The notes: a model not told the origin generated them from the sequence alone. A DNA stretch of 57,607 nucleotides from Chitinophagales bacterium (GCA_013298845.1 JAAFJN010000022.1:23574-81180), one strand, 5' to 3'; positions 1 through 8,804 are shown, numbered from the stretch's first letter. Made by a program: numbers and translations.

Positions 1-2367
1 GATGTTTATATTGCAAACTTGTCTAAAGAATTCCCGGGTGTCGCCCTTGTACCGCCAATTGACCCAATAAGAGGCATTGTCATTGACCCGGTAGGGTTGG
101 CGCAATTTCATACCCACGTCAAACCGGATCACCGAGTACCCAAAATCAAACCGAAGCCCCGCCCCGCTGCCCAAGGCCAGGTCGCTCCAAGAGTTGCGGT
201 ACCATTGCGAAAGTGGCCGTTCCCGTTCGAAGCGCAACGACCAAATATTGCCGCCGTCGAGAAAAATCGCCCCTTTTAAGTACCAAAAAATGGGAAAACG
301 CACTTCCGAACTAAACTCAAATTTATAATCGGCCGCCTGATAAAAAGGTGGTCGGTTACTCGCTGTGCTGTTATAATATTGGCCCGGCCCAATCTCCCGG
401 ATCCGCCAGGCCCGAATACTCGACGGGCCACCCACCGAAAACTGTTTTACAAACGGGGTGGTACGGAATTGGCCCTGTTCGCGCCGGCCAAAGGGCACCA
501 CAAGACCGGTGCTGACATTGATCCCGGCGAGGATTTTGCTCGAAAAATTTCGGGTGTACGTGCCGTTTAATTCGAGGCGAACGAATTTGGCAAAATCCAG
601 TTCATTGTTGAGTTTCCAAATTTTTTCGGGCTGAAACAACTGGTTGAGCATTTCTACTTCCCAGCCCGAAATTTCGGTGCTGACCTGCGCCGCGTAACGT
701 TCGCCCGCCGCGTTGGTTTTTGACCGGTAACCGTACGAAAACGACCGCATCAGGAAGCCGGTAAACAACTGATCGCTGTTCCGCAGGGCAAACAATGGGT
801 TGAGCAGTCGGATGGAGTCGAAACGGGACGAAAAGTTGAGGTATTGCAGCCAATCCAATCCAATGTGGGTAACGGCGTAGGAATGGCTTCCGGCGTTGAG
901 GTTAATGCCGTACACCGCATCCAATTGGCCAAACGAAAAAAAGTTGGTAAACGAAGTCAGGTTGGCGTTCAGGCCGATATTGGTTTTGGAATCGTTTCTT
1001 AAATGTTGGTACAACTTGGAAGAAACCAGCCGTTTATTGCCAATGCGCAACGCGTGTAATGCTTTCCAAATGTACAAATAATTGTTAAAACGGGGCAAAA
1101 TCAGGCTGTTTTGGAATTTGGCTTCCCACAAAAAAATCGGGTTGGGCCGGTTGGGACCAATGTCAAATTCCACGTTGCCGGTCAGGGTACTTTGTAATAA
1201 TTCGGCCCCCCGAAACAGGTTGCGGTGTTTAAAAAATACACTCGCCGGAATCCCGATCAAACCCGCTTCGCTCACGTAACGCAAGTCAATATTGGGACCA
1301 ATGGACATTTTTTTGGCCGGTGCCAGGTAAATATTGACGTCCATTTTATCGCTATTGAGCGAATCCACCTGGGGTTTTACCGACACAAACCGAAACGCGC
1401 CCAAACTGCTCAGTTTTCGGTACGTGAGGTCAATTTCATCCAAATTATAGGTAGTGCCCGGTCTTACGCTGATGGATTTATGCAAATTGGACGGTTTTAC
1501 AAAAAAGCGATCTTCGCGGGAAAAATAACTAATATCTTCAATTTTGGCGGTATCACGAATCGAGTTCACATCGGGCACCAGGCTGGAAAACACCGCGACA
1601 TTGCCAATGGTAAACTTGGGGTGTTCGGCCTTTTCGACGCTGTACGGCAGCACTTCAATCCCCACCTTAACGGCGCTTTTGGTGCTGTCGCCGGTAAATT
1701 CGACGTAGTTGGGCACCATTTGCGCGTAACCCGAATTGCGCAACAAACGCACGATACGCCCTTTTTCGGTGTCAAAAGCCCCGCTGTTCACCGGTTTTCC
1801 TACTTTAAGGGCGCTTTCCGATTTGGTTTGTTCGAGCAATTGTAAAATACTGCTGTCTTTGCTGATCCATTCCACCGACGCGATGGTGTACTGCGGCCCC
1901 AAATCCATGATATACGTGACTTCTACTTTTTGGGGCGAAATATCCTTGATTTTATAAGTACAAACGGCCTTGAAATAACCGCGTTTGCGCATAAAATTCT
2001 GGAAATAATTGGCGCTGATTTGGCAGGATTCTTCTTTAAAAAGGGCGGGTTGTTCGGCGTATTTTTTATTGATAAAATTGGCAAATTTACTGGTGCGGTC
2101 TTTGAAACGGTAGTGCGCCGCCAGTCGCGGATAAGTGCCCATAAATCGTTTGTTGGGCTTTTGGCGAAACAAACCTTCCGTTTCGTATTCCCACGATAGT
2201 CGCTGACCCGCCGACACTTTACTTTGGGGCGTAAATTTTAACTTGTTTTTCACTAAAACTTTTTCCGCTTTGCCGCTATCCAAATGCTTCGTAACATTGC
2301 AACTTGTTAAAAGGTGCATGCCGATGAGCAGGCTCAGGAAAAAGTAATATTTACGACCAAACAACAT
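1..2367 (-). CDS. BamA/TamA-family outer-membrane protein with lipoprotein signal (TamL-like), C-terminus cut by window edge
   Basis: The reverse strand is open from the ATG at 2367 to the window edge, about 789 codons. The N-terminus is a lipoprotein signal ending in LLTSC, with Cys about residue 24. POTRA-like sequence follows and then a long beta-barrel region containing the motif GGPSSIRAWR, which matches the barrel-loop signature (VRGF/IRGW) of the BamA/TamA superfamily. The last residues seen (about VCNINI) look like the final barrel strand, so only a few codons are missing. Lipid-anchored TamA homologues called TamL are known in Bacteroidota, where they are thought to work with TamB in outer-membrane protein assembly. 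The lipobox fits TamL better than BamA. It is divergent from the RNA methyltransferase gene, with about 20 bp between the starts, an arrangement I recall from related genomes. Confidence 0.87.
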   Translation of the reverse strand, partial: MLFGRKYYFFLSLLIGMHLLTSCNVTKHLDSGKAEKVLVKNKLKFTPQSKVSAGQRLSWEYETEGLFRQKPNKRFMGTYPRLAAHYRFKDRTSKFANFINKKYAEQPALFKEESCQISANYFQNFMRKRGYFKAVCTYKIKDISPQKVEVTYIMDLGPQYTIASVEWISKDSSILQLLEQTKSESALKVGKPVNSGAFDTEKGRIVRLLRNSGYAQMVPNYVEFTGDSTKSAVKVGIEVLPYSVEKAEHPKFTIGNVAVFSSLVPDVNSIRDTAKIEDISYFSREDRFFVKPSNLHKSISVRPGTTYNLDEIDLTYRKLSSLGAFRFVSVKPQVDSLNSDKMDVNIYLAPAKKMSIGPNIDLRYVSEAGLIGIPASVFFKHRNLFRGAELLQSTLTGNVEFDIGPNRPNPIFLWEAKFQNSLILPRFNNYLYIWKALHALRIGNKRLVSSKLYQHLRNDSKTNIGLNANLTSFTNFFSFGQLDAVYGINLNAGSHSYAVTHIGLDWLQYLNFSSRFDSIRLLNPLFALRNSDQLFTGFLMRSFSYGYRSKTNAAGERYAAQVSTEISGWEVEMLNQLFQPEKIWKLNNELDFAKFVRLELNGTYTRNFSSKILAGINVSTGLVVPFGRREQGQFRTTPFVKQFSVGGPSSIRAWRIREIGPGQYYNSTASNRPPFYQAADYKFEFSSEVRFPIFWYLKGAIFLDGGNIWSLRFERERPLSQWYRNSWSDLALGSGAGLRFDFGYSVIRFDVGMKLRQPYRVNDNASYWVNWRYKGDTREFFRQVCNINI

Positions 2368-2387
2368 TGGGGATATCCGTTTTTTTT

Positions 2388-3149
2388 ATGATTAGTGCCA
2401 ACCAGCAAAAGTTTATTACCAGTTTACATCTGAAAAAATTTCGGCAAAAGTACCGAAATTTCCTGGTGGAGGGAGAAAAAATGGTGAAAGAGTTGATGCA
2501 GCAGCAACAACTCCCGGTGGTTCAGTTGTACGGTACGGAACGCTGGGCCACCGAAAACGCGGCCCTATTGGCCCCGATTTATCATAAATTTAACCTGGCT
2601 ACCGAAGCCGACCTTAAAAAAGTGGGCACCCTCACCACGCCCAACCAGGTACTGGCCGTGGTCGAAATGCCCCCCGCCGCCGCCCAATTGCCCGATTTAT
2701 CCGCCGTACCGCTGGCCCTCTACCTCGACGGTTTGCAAGACCCCGGCAATATGGGCACCATCCTGCGCATTGCCGACTGGTTTGGTATCCGGTGCGTGAT
2801 GGCCAGCCCCGATACCGTGGATGCGTACAGCCCCAAAGTGATTCAGGCGGGCATGGGCGCGTGCCTCCGCGTACGCACCTGGGAAGACGTTCCGCTCGCC
2901 GCCCTCACCCAACAATTCCCCCGCATCAACGTATTAGGTGCCGTGATGGACGGCGATAATGTATTTGCCGCCACGGTGCCCAACACGGGTATTTTGGTCA
3001 TTGGCAACGAAGGCCGTGGCATTCGATTTGAGCACATGGGCTTGCTTACTCACCGCATTACCATCCCACGCGGGGCCGATAACGGTGCCGAATCGCTGAA
3101 TGCCGCCGTGGCCACGGGGATTATTGTGGCGCGGTTGGTGGCAGGGTAG
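2388..3149 (+). CDS. TrmH/SpoU-family RNA 2'-O-methyltransferase
   Basis: About 253 residues from the ATG at 2388; a TTG 21 bp upstream would overlap the divergent gene's start. It has an N-terminal substrate-binding domain (LHLKKFRQKYRNFLVEGEKMV-like start) and a SPOUT catalytic domain. All three SpoU motifs are visible: NMGTILRIADWFG (motif 1, Asn and Arg), VIGNEGRGI (motif 2), and IPRGADNGAESLNAAVATG (motif 3, Ser-Leu-Asn). These form the trefoil knot that binds S-adenosylmethionine. The family methylates ribose 2'-OH in tRNA or 23S rRNA; the exact target cannot be read from sequence. The length is normal for the family. Confidence 0.93.
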   Translation: MISANQQKFITSLHLKKFRQKYRNFLVEGEKMVKELMQQQQLPVVQLYGTERWATENAALLAPIYHKFNLATEADLKKVGTLTTPNQVLAVVEMPPAAAQLPDLSAVPLALYLDGLQDPGNMGTILRIADWFGIRCVMASPDTVDAYSPKVIQAGMGACLRVRTWEDVPLAALTQQFPRINVLGAVMDGDNVFAATVPNTGILVIGNEGRGIRFEHMGLLTHRITIPRGADNGAESLNAAVATGIIVARLVAG

Positions 3150-3194
3150 GGGGGAGTTTTAAGAAACAAAAAGAATAAAACTAATTGTGTTTTA

Positions 3195-3225
3195 TTTGCG
3201 GTTTTGTTCAATTCCAGTATCTTTG
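3195..3225 (+). promoter_or_regulatory. Bacteroidota-type promoter for the BRO-N gene
   Basis: TTTG at 3195-3198, a 19-nt spacer, then TATCTTTG at 3218-3225. This is an exact match to the Bacteroidota -33/-7 consensus (TTTG and TAnnTTTG). Transcription should start near 3232, about 75 nt before the BRO-N gene start at 3307. Confidence 0.65.
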
Positions 3226-3306
3226 CACAAAGATGTAGATGATGCCTACAATGCATTAAATGGTCGAGGCGCATCACATAACCGAATAATCACCAATAAA
3301 TAAGGC

Positions 3307-3823
3307 ATGAACCATCAAAACGCCATAAAAGTTTTTGAAGAGACACAGGTGCGCACCGTTTGGGATGCGGATCAGGAGAAATGGTATATTTCCATTGTGG
3401 ATGTAATTGCCGTTTTGACGGAGAGTGTTGACCCCAGCGCTTATTGGCGAAAGTTGAAACAACGGCTGAAAGCAGAGGGCAACGAAACCGTGACAAACTG
3501 TCACGGTTTGAAAATGCTTGCGCCCGACGGTAAAATGAGAATGACGGATGTTGCCGACACTGAGCAATTGTTTCGCCTCATACAGTCCATACCCTCGCCC
3601 AAAGCGGAGCCTTTCAAACAAAGCATCTACCAAAGATATTTCGCAGGCCGTCAATCCCGAAACGTATGAAGACAGTAAAACGGTGGCCCGGCAGGGCGGC
3701 AATGTAGCCAAGGTTGCCTTGAAGGAATTAGAGTCAAAAACAGGAAAGAAAGTGGTCAGTTCGCTGAATGCCAAAACGGTACTCGGCATTGAGAAACCCC
3801 AAAAGAAAAAAGAGGAGCAATAA
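3307..3823 (+). pseudogene. Broken BRO-N / DinD-like gene with internal deletion and frameshift
   Basis: The first frame (3307 to about 3630) encodes the N-terminal BRO-N fold seen in phage antirepressors and DinD-like proteins: FEETQVRTVWDADQEKWY, SIVDVIAVL, then YWRKLKQRLK and KMRMTDVADTEQLFRLIQSI, ending at PSPKAEPFK. Intact relatives continue for 100 or more residues with a KVGYERIEE-type helical region, which is absent here. The sequence instead jumps, with a +1 frame change, into the conserved C-terminal tail (SKTVARQGGNVAKVALKELE, then SKTGKKVV), readable to the stop at 3823. So an internal segment was lost and the frame broken. An isolated 120-residue product from the first frame is possible but would carry a short nonsense tail. 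The promoter upstream is intact. Confidence 0.75.
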
Positions 3824-3964
3824 ATGCCCCGGGTATTGATTGCTTTTAAAGACAGCGACATTAACCGTCGAATTGTAGCGGTTTCAAAAACAAATCCACA
3901 TTTGCGAAAAGGTTGGGGCGGCAAAGATTTTTCAACATTATTGAAAGAAAAGGGGATCGAGTAA
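3824..3964 (+). CDS. Small basic protein of unknown function (46 aa)
   Basis: An ATG follows immediately after the TAA of the BRO-N remnant and opens a 46-residue frame beginning MPRVLIAFKDSDINRRIVAV and ending KEKGIE. It contains SKTNPHLRKGWGGKDFS, rich in Lys, Arg and Gly. I do not recognise the family. The direct abutment to the BRO-N gene suggests the two were once co-transcribed. It may be a genuine small partner protein or chance coding in a decaying island. Confidence 0.4.
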   Translation: MPRVLIAFKDSDINRRIVAVSKTNPHLRKGWGGKDFSTLLKEKGIE

Positions 3965-4266
3965 CGCCGTTTACACAAAAAACGCAGTCTATTCAAGGTA
4001 AAGCGATTGGTCCATTTCAGAAGCATTGATGTGTTTTCGGGGGAGCCAAGGTCGGCGGTGGCCTTGGTTTGTTTTGTCACTGCCAAGATAACGCGCAATT
4101 AAAGTCAGGTGGACAAAGCCCGCACGCTGCGATTTTTTGCCTTTTTGAAAAAAAAGATGTAGAGAGGTGAGGTTAATTTGGGAATCGTTTGTAATTTTGT
4201 TTCAGGATTTGCCAAAGTACATTATTGGTACCAATTAAAACAATCAAAATAGTTAAAACAATCAAA
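3965..4266. other. Intergenic stretch, mostly featureless
   Basis: I find no gene here. A possible -7 box TAATTTTG lies at 4192-4199 in front of the secreted L-domain gene, but there is no TTTG at the right spacing. Just before the next start, the sequence CAATCAAAAT is repeated twice. Confidence 0.4.
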
Positions 4267-5529
4267 ATGATTAAAATGAGGAGTATTTTATTGTTGATTA
4301 TAGTAATGATCACTATAAGTTCACAAGCACAATGCCCGGCGGGAAGTGTTTCTCTATATTCTCAATCGGATGTAGATCAATTCATCTTGAATTACCCCAA
4401 TTGTACTGATCTAAATGGCAGTTTATATATCGCGTCCAATTTAGTTACTGATATTTCTAATCTTTCAAATATTGAGTCAATTAATGGAAATTTAGGGCTT
4501 CACCAAACGAATTGCACAACTGCAAATTTTCCTAATTTGACCTCTGTGAATGGTAATATTTATTTCCATCAAAACTATTTATTAAACGAGGTAAACCTGA
4601 CCAATCTGGTTGGTACTGTGACCCATGTATATTTTCATCAAAACACCATTTTGTCTGATGTTCAATTATGTTCACTAACCTCAACAAGTCAATATGTGTA
4701 TTTTCATCAAAATTCAAACCTATCATCTTTGTGTTTGGATCAATTAGTGGATGTTGGCGGCTATTTTTACATTAACGGCTCGAATTTAACTAACCTAAAC
4801 ACTTTAACCAATTTACACGCTGTTAGTAGTTATTTATACGTGGCACTCAATCCCAATTTAACCAGTTGTGAAGGTATCTGCCCTCTGATAAATAACAACG
4901 GCGTTCCCACAATCACTATTTTTGGCAATCCCTCCGCCTGTAGTAGTCAGTCGGAAGTGGCGAGTTCGTGTTTAGCATTGCCCGTAGATCTTATTGAACT
5001 AGCGGCCGTAGTAGAAAACGAGTTAGTAGCCCTGACGTGGCAAACAGCATCAGAAAAAAATAATTATGGCTTTGAAGTCCAACGTTCTAAAAATGGAACA
5101 GATTGGGATATTATTGGTTTTATTGGAGGGAAAGGAACAATAACAGCCGTTAATGAATACCGATATTTAGATTCAAATCCGTTTGCCGGAATCAATTACT
5201 ACCGCTTAAAACAAATTGATTTTAATGGAGCAATTCAGTATTCAAAGATTGTTTCAGTTAAATATAATAATTCCGTAAAAAAAGTGCAGGTTTTTCCGAA
5301 TCCATCAAGTGGGATAGTTAGTCTGCAATTTGAAAATCCTTTGAAACAACGCATTGAAATTAGGGTTTTAGACGATTTGGGAAGGGAAATTTGGGAGAGT
5401 GAACCAAGCGAAGAAATATCTAGCCTGAACCAAGAAATAGAAATTAAAAAGAGTGGAACATACTTTGTTGTTGCCCAAATTGGGGATGAAATCATTTATG
5501 AACGATTGATAATAACTGTCGAAAAATAG
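4267..5529 (+). CDS. Secreted receptor-L-domain-like protein with T9SS sorting domain
   Basis: The ATG at 4267 (or 4276) begins a clear signal peptide, MIKMRSILLLIIVMI, cleaved after SSQAQ; an upstream TTG at 4225 adds only a poly-Ile/Lys run. Residues about 30-230 are short beta-helical turns like receptor L domains, with repeated YFHQN strands (IYFHQN, VYFHQN, VYFHQN) and LTNL-type turns. Next comes the module common before Bacteroidota sorting domains (LTWQTASEKNNYGFEVQRSK, then YYRLKQIDFNG). The last 80 residues are a type A T9SS sorting domain: VFPNPSSGIVSL, LDDLGREIW, SGTYFVV. The protein is probably exported and attached to or released from the surface. The L-domain part suggests ligand or cell contact; no enzymatic motif is visible. 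Confidence 0.82.
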   Translation: MIKMRSILLLIIVMITISSQAQCPAGSVSLYSQSDVDQFILNYPNCTDLNGSLYIASNLVTDISNLSNIESINGNLGLHQTNCTTANFPNLTSVNGNIYFHQNYLLNEVNLTNLVGTVTHVYFHQNTILSDVQLCSLTSTSQYVYFHQNSNLSSLCLDQLVDVGGYFYINGSNLTNLNTLTNLHAVSSYLYVALNPNLTSCEGICPLINNNGVPTITIFGNPSACSSQSEVASSCLALPVDLIELAAVVENELVALTWQTASEKNNYGFEVQRSKNGTDWDIIGFIGGKGTITAVNEYRYLDSNPFAGINYYRLKQIDFNGAIQYSKIVSVKYNNSVKKVQVFPNPSSGIVSLQFENPLKQRIEIRVLDDLGREIWESEPSEEISSLNQEIEIKKSGTYFVVAQIGDEIIYERLIITVEK

Positions 5530-5603
5530 AAAAAATAACAGTGCCGCATGTGGCGAATAGCATGTTAGAACTAGCAGCCGCAGACCAATAAAGACCCAAA
5601 ATC

Positions 5604-5933
5604 ATGACCATCAGAACTGCCACCCTCCACGACATACCACAAATCCAAGTCGTCCGAAATGCCGTTACCGAAAACACATTGTCCGATCCCGGTCTGGTGA
5701 CCGATCAGGATTGCGCCGAGTTTATTACGGAACGGGGCAAAGGTTGGGTGTGCGAAATAGACCACCAAATTGTGGGTTTTGCCATTGTGGATCTACGGGA
5801 AAACAATATAACGGCGTTTAACACCCGAGCGGAACAATTCTACCGAAAAGCCGGTTGGACGGAAGTTGGGACGCACGGAACAAAGGAAATCAAGTTTGAA
5901 ATGACGTACGAAGACTGGACAAAAGCCACGTGA
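5604..5933 (+). pseudogene. GNAT N-acetyltransferase with in-frame loss of the acetyl-CoA-binding segment
   Basis: 109 residues starting MTIRTATLHDIPQIQVVRNA, a GNAT N-terminus, continuing to VGFAIVDLRENNI (strand beta4). It then passes straight to NTRAEQFYRKAGWTEVG, the alpha4-beta7 end of the fold, and the C-terminus KFEMTYEDW. Intact members of this group run about 150-160 residues. The missing 40-50 residues would hold beta5 and motif A (Q/RxxGxG/A), which binds acetyl-CoA. The reading frame is intact, so a product may still be made, but it should not be an active acetyltransferase. Confidence 0.72.
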
Positions 5934-5983
5934 AATTCGTACTGCTCTGAGACATCTCGCCGCGTGACGCCCGCTACATCCAT

Positions 5984-6976
5984 CTACGCACCCAACAACC
6001 ATTTCAGGGCATTGCCGTGGTAAATTTTTTCTTTTACCCGGTCTTCCAGGCCAAGTCCTTCGATAAATTGCCCAATTTCCAGGTCACCCAACGGGAACGG
6101 GTAATCGGTACCGAGGCACATTTTATCTTCCCCAACGGCGTTGAGGATATACGAAAACAAGGCAGGGTCATGGGTTGCCGAATCCAACCAAAAACGCCCC
6201 AGATAATCGGTGGGGGGAATGGGGTTGTCCATCGCCACCAAATCGGGGCGGCAGTTAAAACCGTGTTGAATACGGCCCAGGGTGGGAATCAACGAGCCGC
6301 CCGCGTGCGCAAAACACACGCGCAGATGAGGCAATTTTTCCAAAACACCACTAAAAATGAGCGAACAGGCCGCGCGGGCTGTTTCGGCGGGCATACCCAC
6401 CAGCCACGGCAACCAGTATTTTTTCATATCGGCTTCGCCCATCATTTCCCAGGGGTGAATAAACACCGCGAGACCGAGGTCGGCGCAAGCCTGAAAAATG
6501 GGAAAAAACTGCGGTTCGCCCAGGTTCAACTGGTTTACGTTGGAGCCAATTTGTACGCCCGGAATACCAATATTTTTGAGGCGTTCCAGTTCCTGAATGG
6601 CCAGCGCCGTATCTTGCATCGGGATGGTGCCCAGAGCGAGATAATGCTCCGGGTAATCGTCCACAATCCCGGCGAGGTGATCGTTGAGAAACATCGAGAG
6701 GTACAGGGTGTCTTCCGGTTTGGCCCAATACGAAAACATAACGGGAACGGTAGAAACGACCTGAACGGGCGTTTTGTACAGCGCGTATTCGCTGATTCGG
6801 ATTTCGGGGTCCCAGCAATTGCGGGCTATTTCACGAAAAAACACCCCGCCCTTCATCATCCGGGCAAAACCCGGGCGGTGATGGTCGAGGTGTATAAAAT
6901 CTCCGTATCCAAACCGGCTGGCAAAATCCGGGATTTGCTCCGGGAGGATATGGGTGTGCATGTCTATTTTGTGCAT
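5984..6976 (-). CDS. 2-amino-3-carboxymuconate-6-semialdehyde decarboxylase-like amidohydrolase (ACMSD family)
   Basis: 330 residues, the usual length for ACMSD. The metal-binding HxH is near the start (KIDMHTHILP). Other family signatures are FIHPWEMMG near residue 175 (metal His), CFAHAGGSLIPTLGRIQHG near 225 (catalytic His and substrate Arg), and LGTDYPFPLGDLEIGQ near 290 (metal Asp). ACMSD removes CO2 from 2-amino-3-carboxymuconate semialdehyde in kynurenine/tryptophan or nitrobenzoate catabolism. No other kynurenine-pathway gene lies nearby. Its start codon directly abuts the stop of the upstream Omp28-like gene, so the two are probably co-transcribed, although their roles look unrelated. 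Confidence 0.88.
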   Translation of the reverse strand: MHKIDMHTHILPEQIPDFASRFGYGDFIHLDHHRPGFARMMKGGVFFREIARNCWDPEIRISEYALYKTPVQVVSTVPVMFSYWAKPEDTLYLSMFLNDHLAGIVDDYPEHYLALGTIPMQDTALAIQELERLKNIGIPGVQIGSNVNQLNLGEPQFFPIFQACADLGLAVFIHPWEMMGEADMKKYWLPWLVGMPAETARAACSLIFSGVLEKLPHLRVCFAHAGGSLIPTLGRIQHGFNCRPDLVAMDNPIPPTDYLGRFWLDSATHDPALFSYILNAVGEDKMCLGTDYPFPLGDLEIGQFIEGLGLEDRVKEKIYHGNALKWLLGA

Positions 6977-7960
6977 CTACTCTACTTTGGCAAATTTGCC
7001 CGTAAAGGTCTGCTTTTCTCCGCGAATCTGAACAAAATAAATACCCGCTTCCAGGTTTTTTACGTCAATAATGGCTTGTTGGCCCGAAATATTCCAGTTG
7101 GCCTTAACCAAAGCGCCATTCAGCGCAAATACTTCCACCGACTGCGGGGTATCGTCGGCAATGGAAGCGATGATTTGGTCGGTTGCCGGATTGGGGCTAA
7201 ACGCTACTTTTTCGGCGGCAATGTCTTCAACTCCCGAAACAATCGGGTCGAATTTGGTGCCCGAATTCAGCACTTCTTTGGTGGTGGTGTTTTGTACCCA
7301 CGCCGTGGCGTACAGTTGAGCGGTATTCCAGTCGCTGTCGCTGGTTTTGGCGTAGGTAAACGATACCGAGCCGCCCGTTTCGGCCAGGGTAACGGCATCG
7401 CCGTCAATGCTGGTGAGCATATCGCGGAATACATCGTGGTGCACCGATTCGCCGTTGGGCGCGTTGTAATTGATGACTTCTTCGGCAAAAGCCACGTACA
7501 ACGCGTAAGTGCCTTCGGGTTTAGCGCCCACGGTGTGTACCGTAACCGTTACGTTGGTGGCCGTTTCGGATACCTGTACGTACACCGGGCTGGTTTGGTT
7601 CAGTTCCGGGTTGAGGATAGCGACGGGTAATAATTGACCGGCGGGTCCTACTTTTTCGCCGTTCAAAATGACCGTAGGTGTACCAAATACGCTGTAATAG
7701 TTGGCGCGGGCGTTGTTTTCTACCGTGTTTTCCTGGTAAAAAATGCAACTGCTGTACGGAAACGACGGGTGGTACGACAAATGGTGGATTTGTGAAGCGT
7801 ACTGGTTCAACAACGTGTACATGGCCGGGTTGCGGCTGGCGCAAACGGAGCAACGGGAGTTGGTCACGTGTTCGACCAATACGTAACGAGGAACCACTAA
7901 TTGAGCACTAACGGCCCAAGATAAAAAAAGTGCGAGGATGGTAAGTGTACGTTTTTGCAT
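6977..7960 (-). CDS. Omp28-related secreted protein with T9SS sorting domain
   Basis: 327 residues. A signal peptide (RTLTILALFLSWAVSAQ) is followed by the Omp28-type segment VLVEHVTNSRCSVCASRNPA, which carries a thioredoxin-like CxxC, and then FPYSSCIFYQEN and FGTPTVILNGE (cis-Pro region of a thioredoxin-like fold). A beta-rich region follows, then a type A T9SS domain (FSPNPATDQIIASI, FALNGALVKANW, LEAGIYFVQI). Omp28 relatives are surface proteins of poorly known function; the CxxC suggests thiol-disulfide chemistry or metal binding. A -7 box TATGTTTG lies upstream on this strand (plus-strand 7984-7991), but no proper -33 box is seen. It is first in a two-gene unit with the ACMSD-like gene. 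Confidence 0.83.
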   Translation of the reverse strand: MQKRTLTILALFLSWAVSAQLVVPRYVLVEHVTNSRCSVCASRNPAMYTLLNQYASQIHHLSYHPSFPYSSCIFYQENTVENNARANYYSVFGTPTVILNGEKVGPAGQLLPVAILNPELNQTSPVYVQVSETATNVTVTVHTVGAKPEGTYALYVAFAEEVINYNAPNGESVHHDVFRDMLTSIDGDAVTLAETGGSVSFTYAKTSDSDWNTAQLYATAWVQNTTTKEVLNSGTKFDPIVSGVEDIAAEKVAFSPNPATDQIIASIADDTPQSVEVFALNGALVKANWNISGQQAIIDVKNLEAGIYFVQIRGEKQTFTGKFAKVE

Positions 7961-8133
7961 GTTTGTTTAAAGTTTTTATACTGCAAACATACGCACGGAA
8001 CGGCTATTTGGATGCTATTTTGGGCTGGAATACACCGGACTTGTCTGTTGCGCTACATTTCGCATTTTATTATGCGGCAAAATAGTCCGTTCTTTGCGGC
8101 CAATAATTTCCTAATCAATAACTTTTCACCACT

Positions 8134-8628
8134 ATGGTTCAGGTTTTCGTAACCGGCGGCACTTTTGATAAAAACTATAATTACCTCACGGGCGAGTTGT
8201 TTTTTAAAGATACGCATCTGAAAGAAATGTTTGACCGTGGCCGCTGCGAAGTGGATATTGACATCAAAACCTTAATGATGGTGGACTCTTTGCAAATGGG
8301 CGAAGAGCACCGCTCCATTATTTTGTTTAATTGTCAGAAAGCGCCCACCAACCGCATTTTAATTACGCACGGCACCGATACAATGGTAGAAACCGCCAAA
8401 ATGCTGGCCGATGCTCAGGTGGAAGGGAAAACCATTGTGCTCACGGGCGCCATGATTCCGTACGCTTTTGGCACTTCTTCCGACGGATTTTTTAACCTCG
8501 GCAGCGCCTTGGCTTTTGTCCAAATTTTACCGCCCGGCGTGTACGTCGTAATGAATGGTCGCTATTTTCACTGGAATCGGGTTAAAAAGAACCGCCAAAC
8601 CGGCACCTTCGAAGAAATTAAAGAGTAG
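8134..8628 (+). CDS. Single-domain asparaginase-family protein
   Basis: 164 residues with both N-terminal asparaginase signatures: VFVTGGTFDKNYN (first catalytic Thr) and LITHGTDTMVETAKML (second Thr and Asp). Then come VLTGAMIPYAFGTSSDGFFN and YVVMNGRYF. Type I and II asparaginases are about 330 residues with a second domain; this one stops after the first. Short proteins of this kind are widespread and are intact family members, not truncations. The substrate is unproven. The stop codon TAG at 8626-8628 is also the first three bases of a heptamer repeat array. Confidence 0.82.
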   Translation: MVQVFVTGGTFDKNYNYLTGELFFKDTHLKEMFDRGRCEVDIDIKTLMMVDSLQMGEEHRSIILFNCQKAPTNRILITHGTDTMVETAKMLADAQVEGKTIVLTGAMIPYAFGTSSDGFFNLGSALAFVQILPPGVYVVMNGRYFHWNRVKKNRQTGTFEEIKE

Positions 8629-8800
8629 TGAATAGTGAAAAGTGTATAGTGAAAAATATTTTTTAAGTCGCTTAAAATGAACGCTCTACGCTTAGTGAAT
8701 CTTAGTGTATTCTTACAACCTTAGTGGTAAAAAAAACAACGCTACGACGAGCAAACTATTCACTCTTCACTATACACTTTTCACTCTTCACTCTTCACTA
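8626..8800. repeat. Inverted pair of GTGAANA heptamer arrays between convergent genes
   Basis: Left array at 8626-8653: TA followed by GTGAATA, GTGAAAA, GTGTATA, GTGAA. Right array at 8757-8800 is its inverse (six TTCACTN-type heptamers), with the same GTGAAAA-GTGTATA-GTGAA order when read on the minus strand. About 100 bp of unique sequence lies between. The left array begins with the stop codon of the asparaginase gene and the right one starts 4 bp from the stop of the convergent glycosyltransferase gene. Each therefore reads in the sense direction of its own gene. The pair could fold as a long hairpin and end transcription from both sides. Confidence 0.8.
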
Positions 8801-8804
8801 ATAA

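Noticed and set aside
1225..1845. Plus-strand frame of 206 codons
   Set aside because: Antisense to the TamL-like barrel gene, whose frame is continuous through the region.
3274..4098. Minus-strand open frame of 274 codons
   Set aside because: It covers the BRO-N remnant and the small gene in antisense and shows no family motif; the plus strand has homology and a promoter.
6017..7630. Plus-strand open frame of 537 codons
   Set aside because: It lies entirely opposite the ACMSD-like and Omp28-like genes, which have clear family motifs; the plus-strand translation is low in recognisable motifs and has the composition of an antisense shadow.
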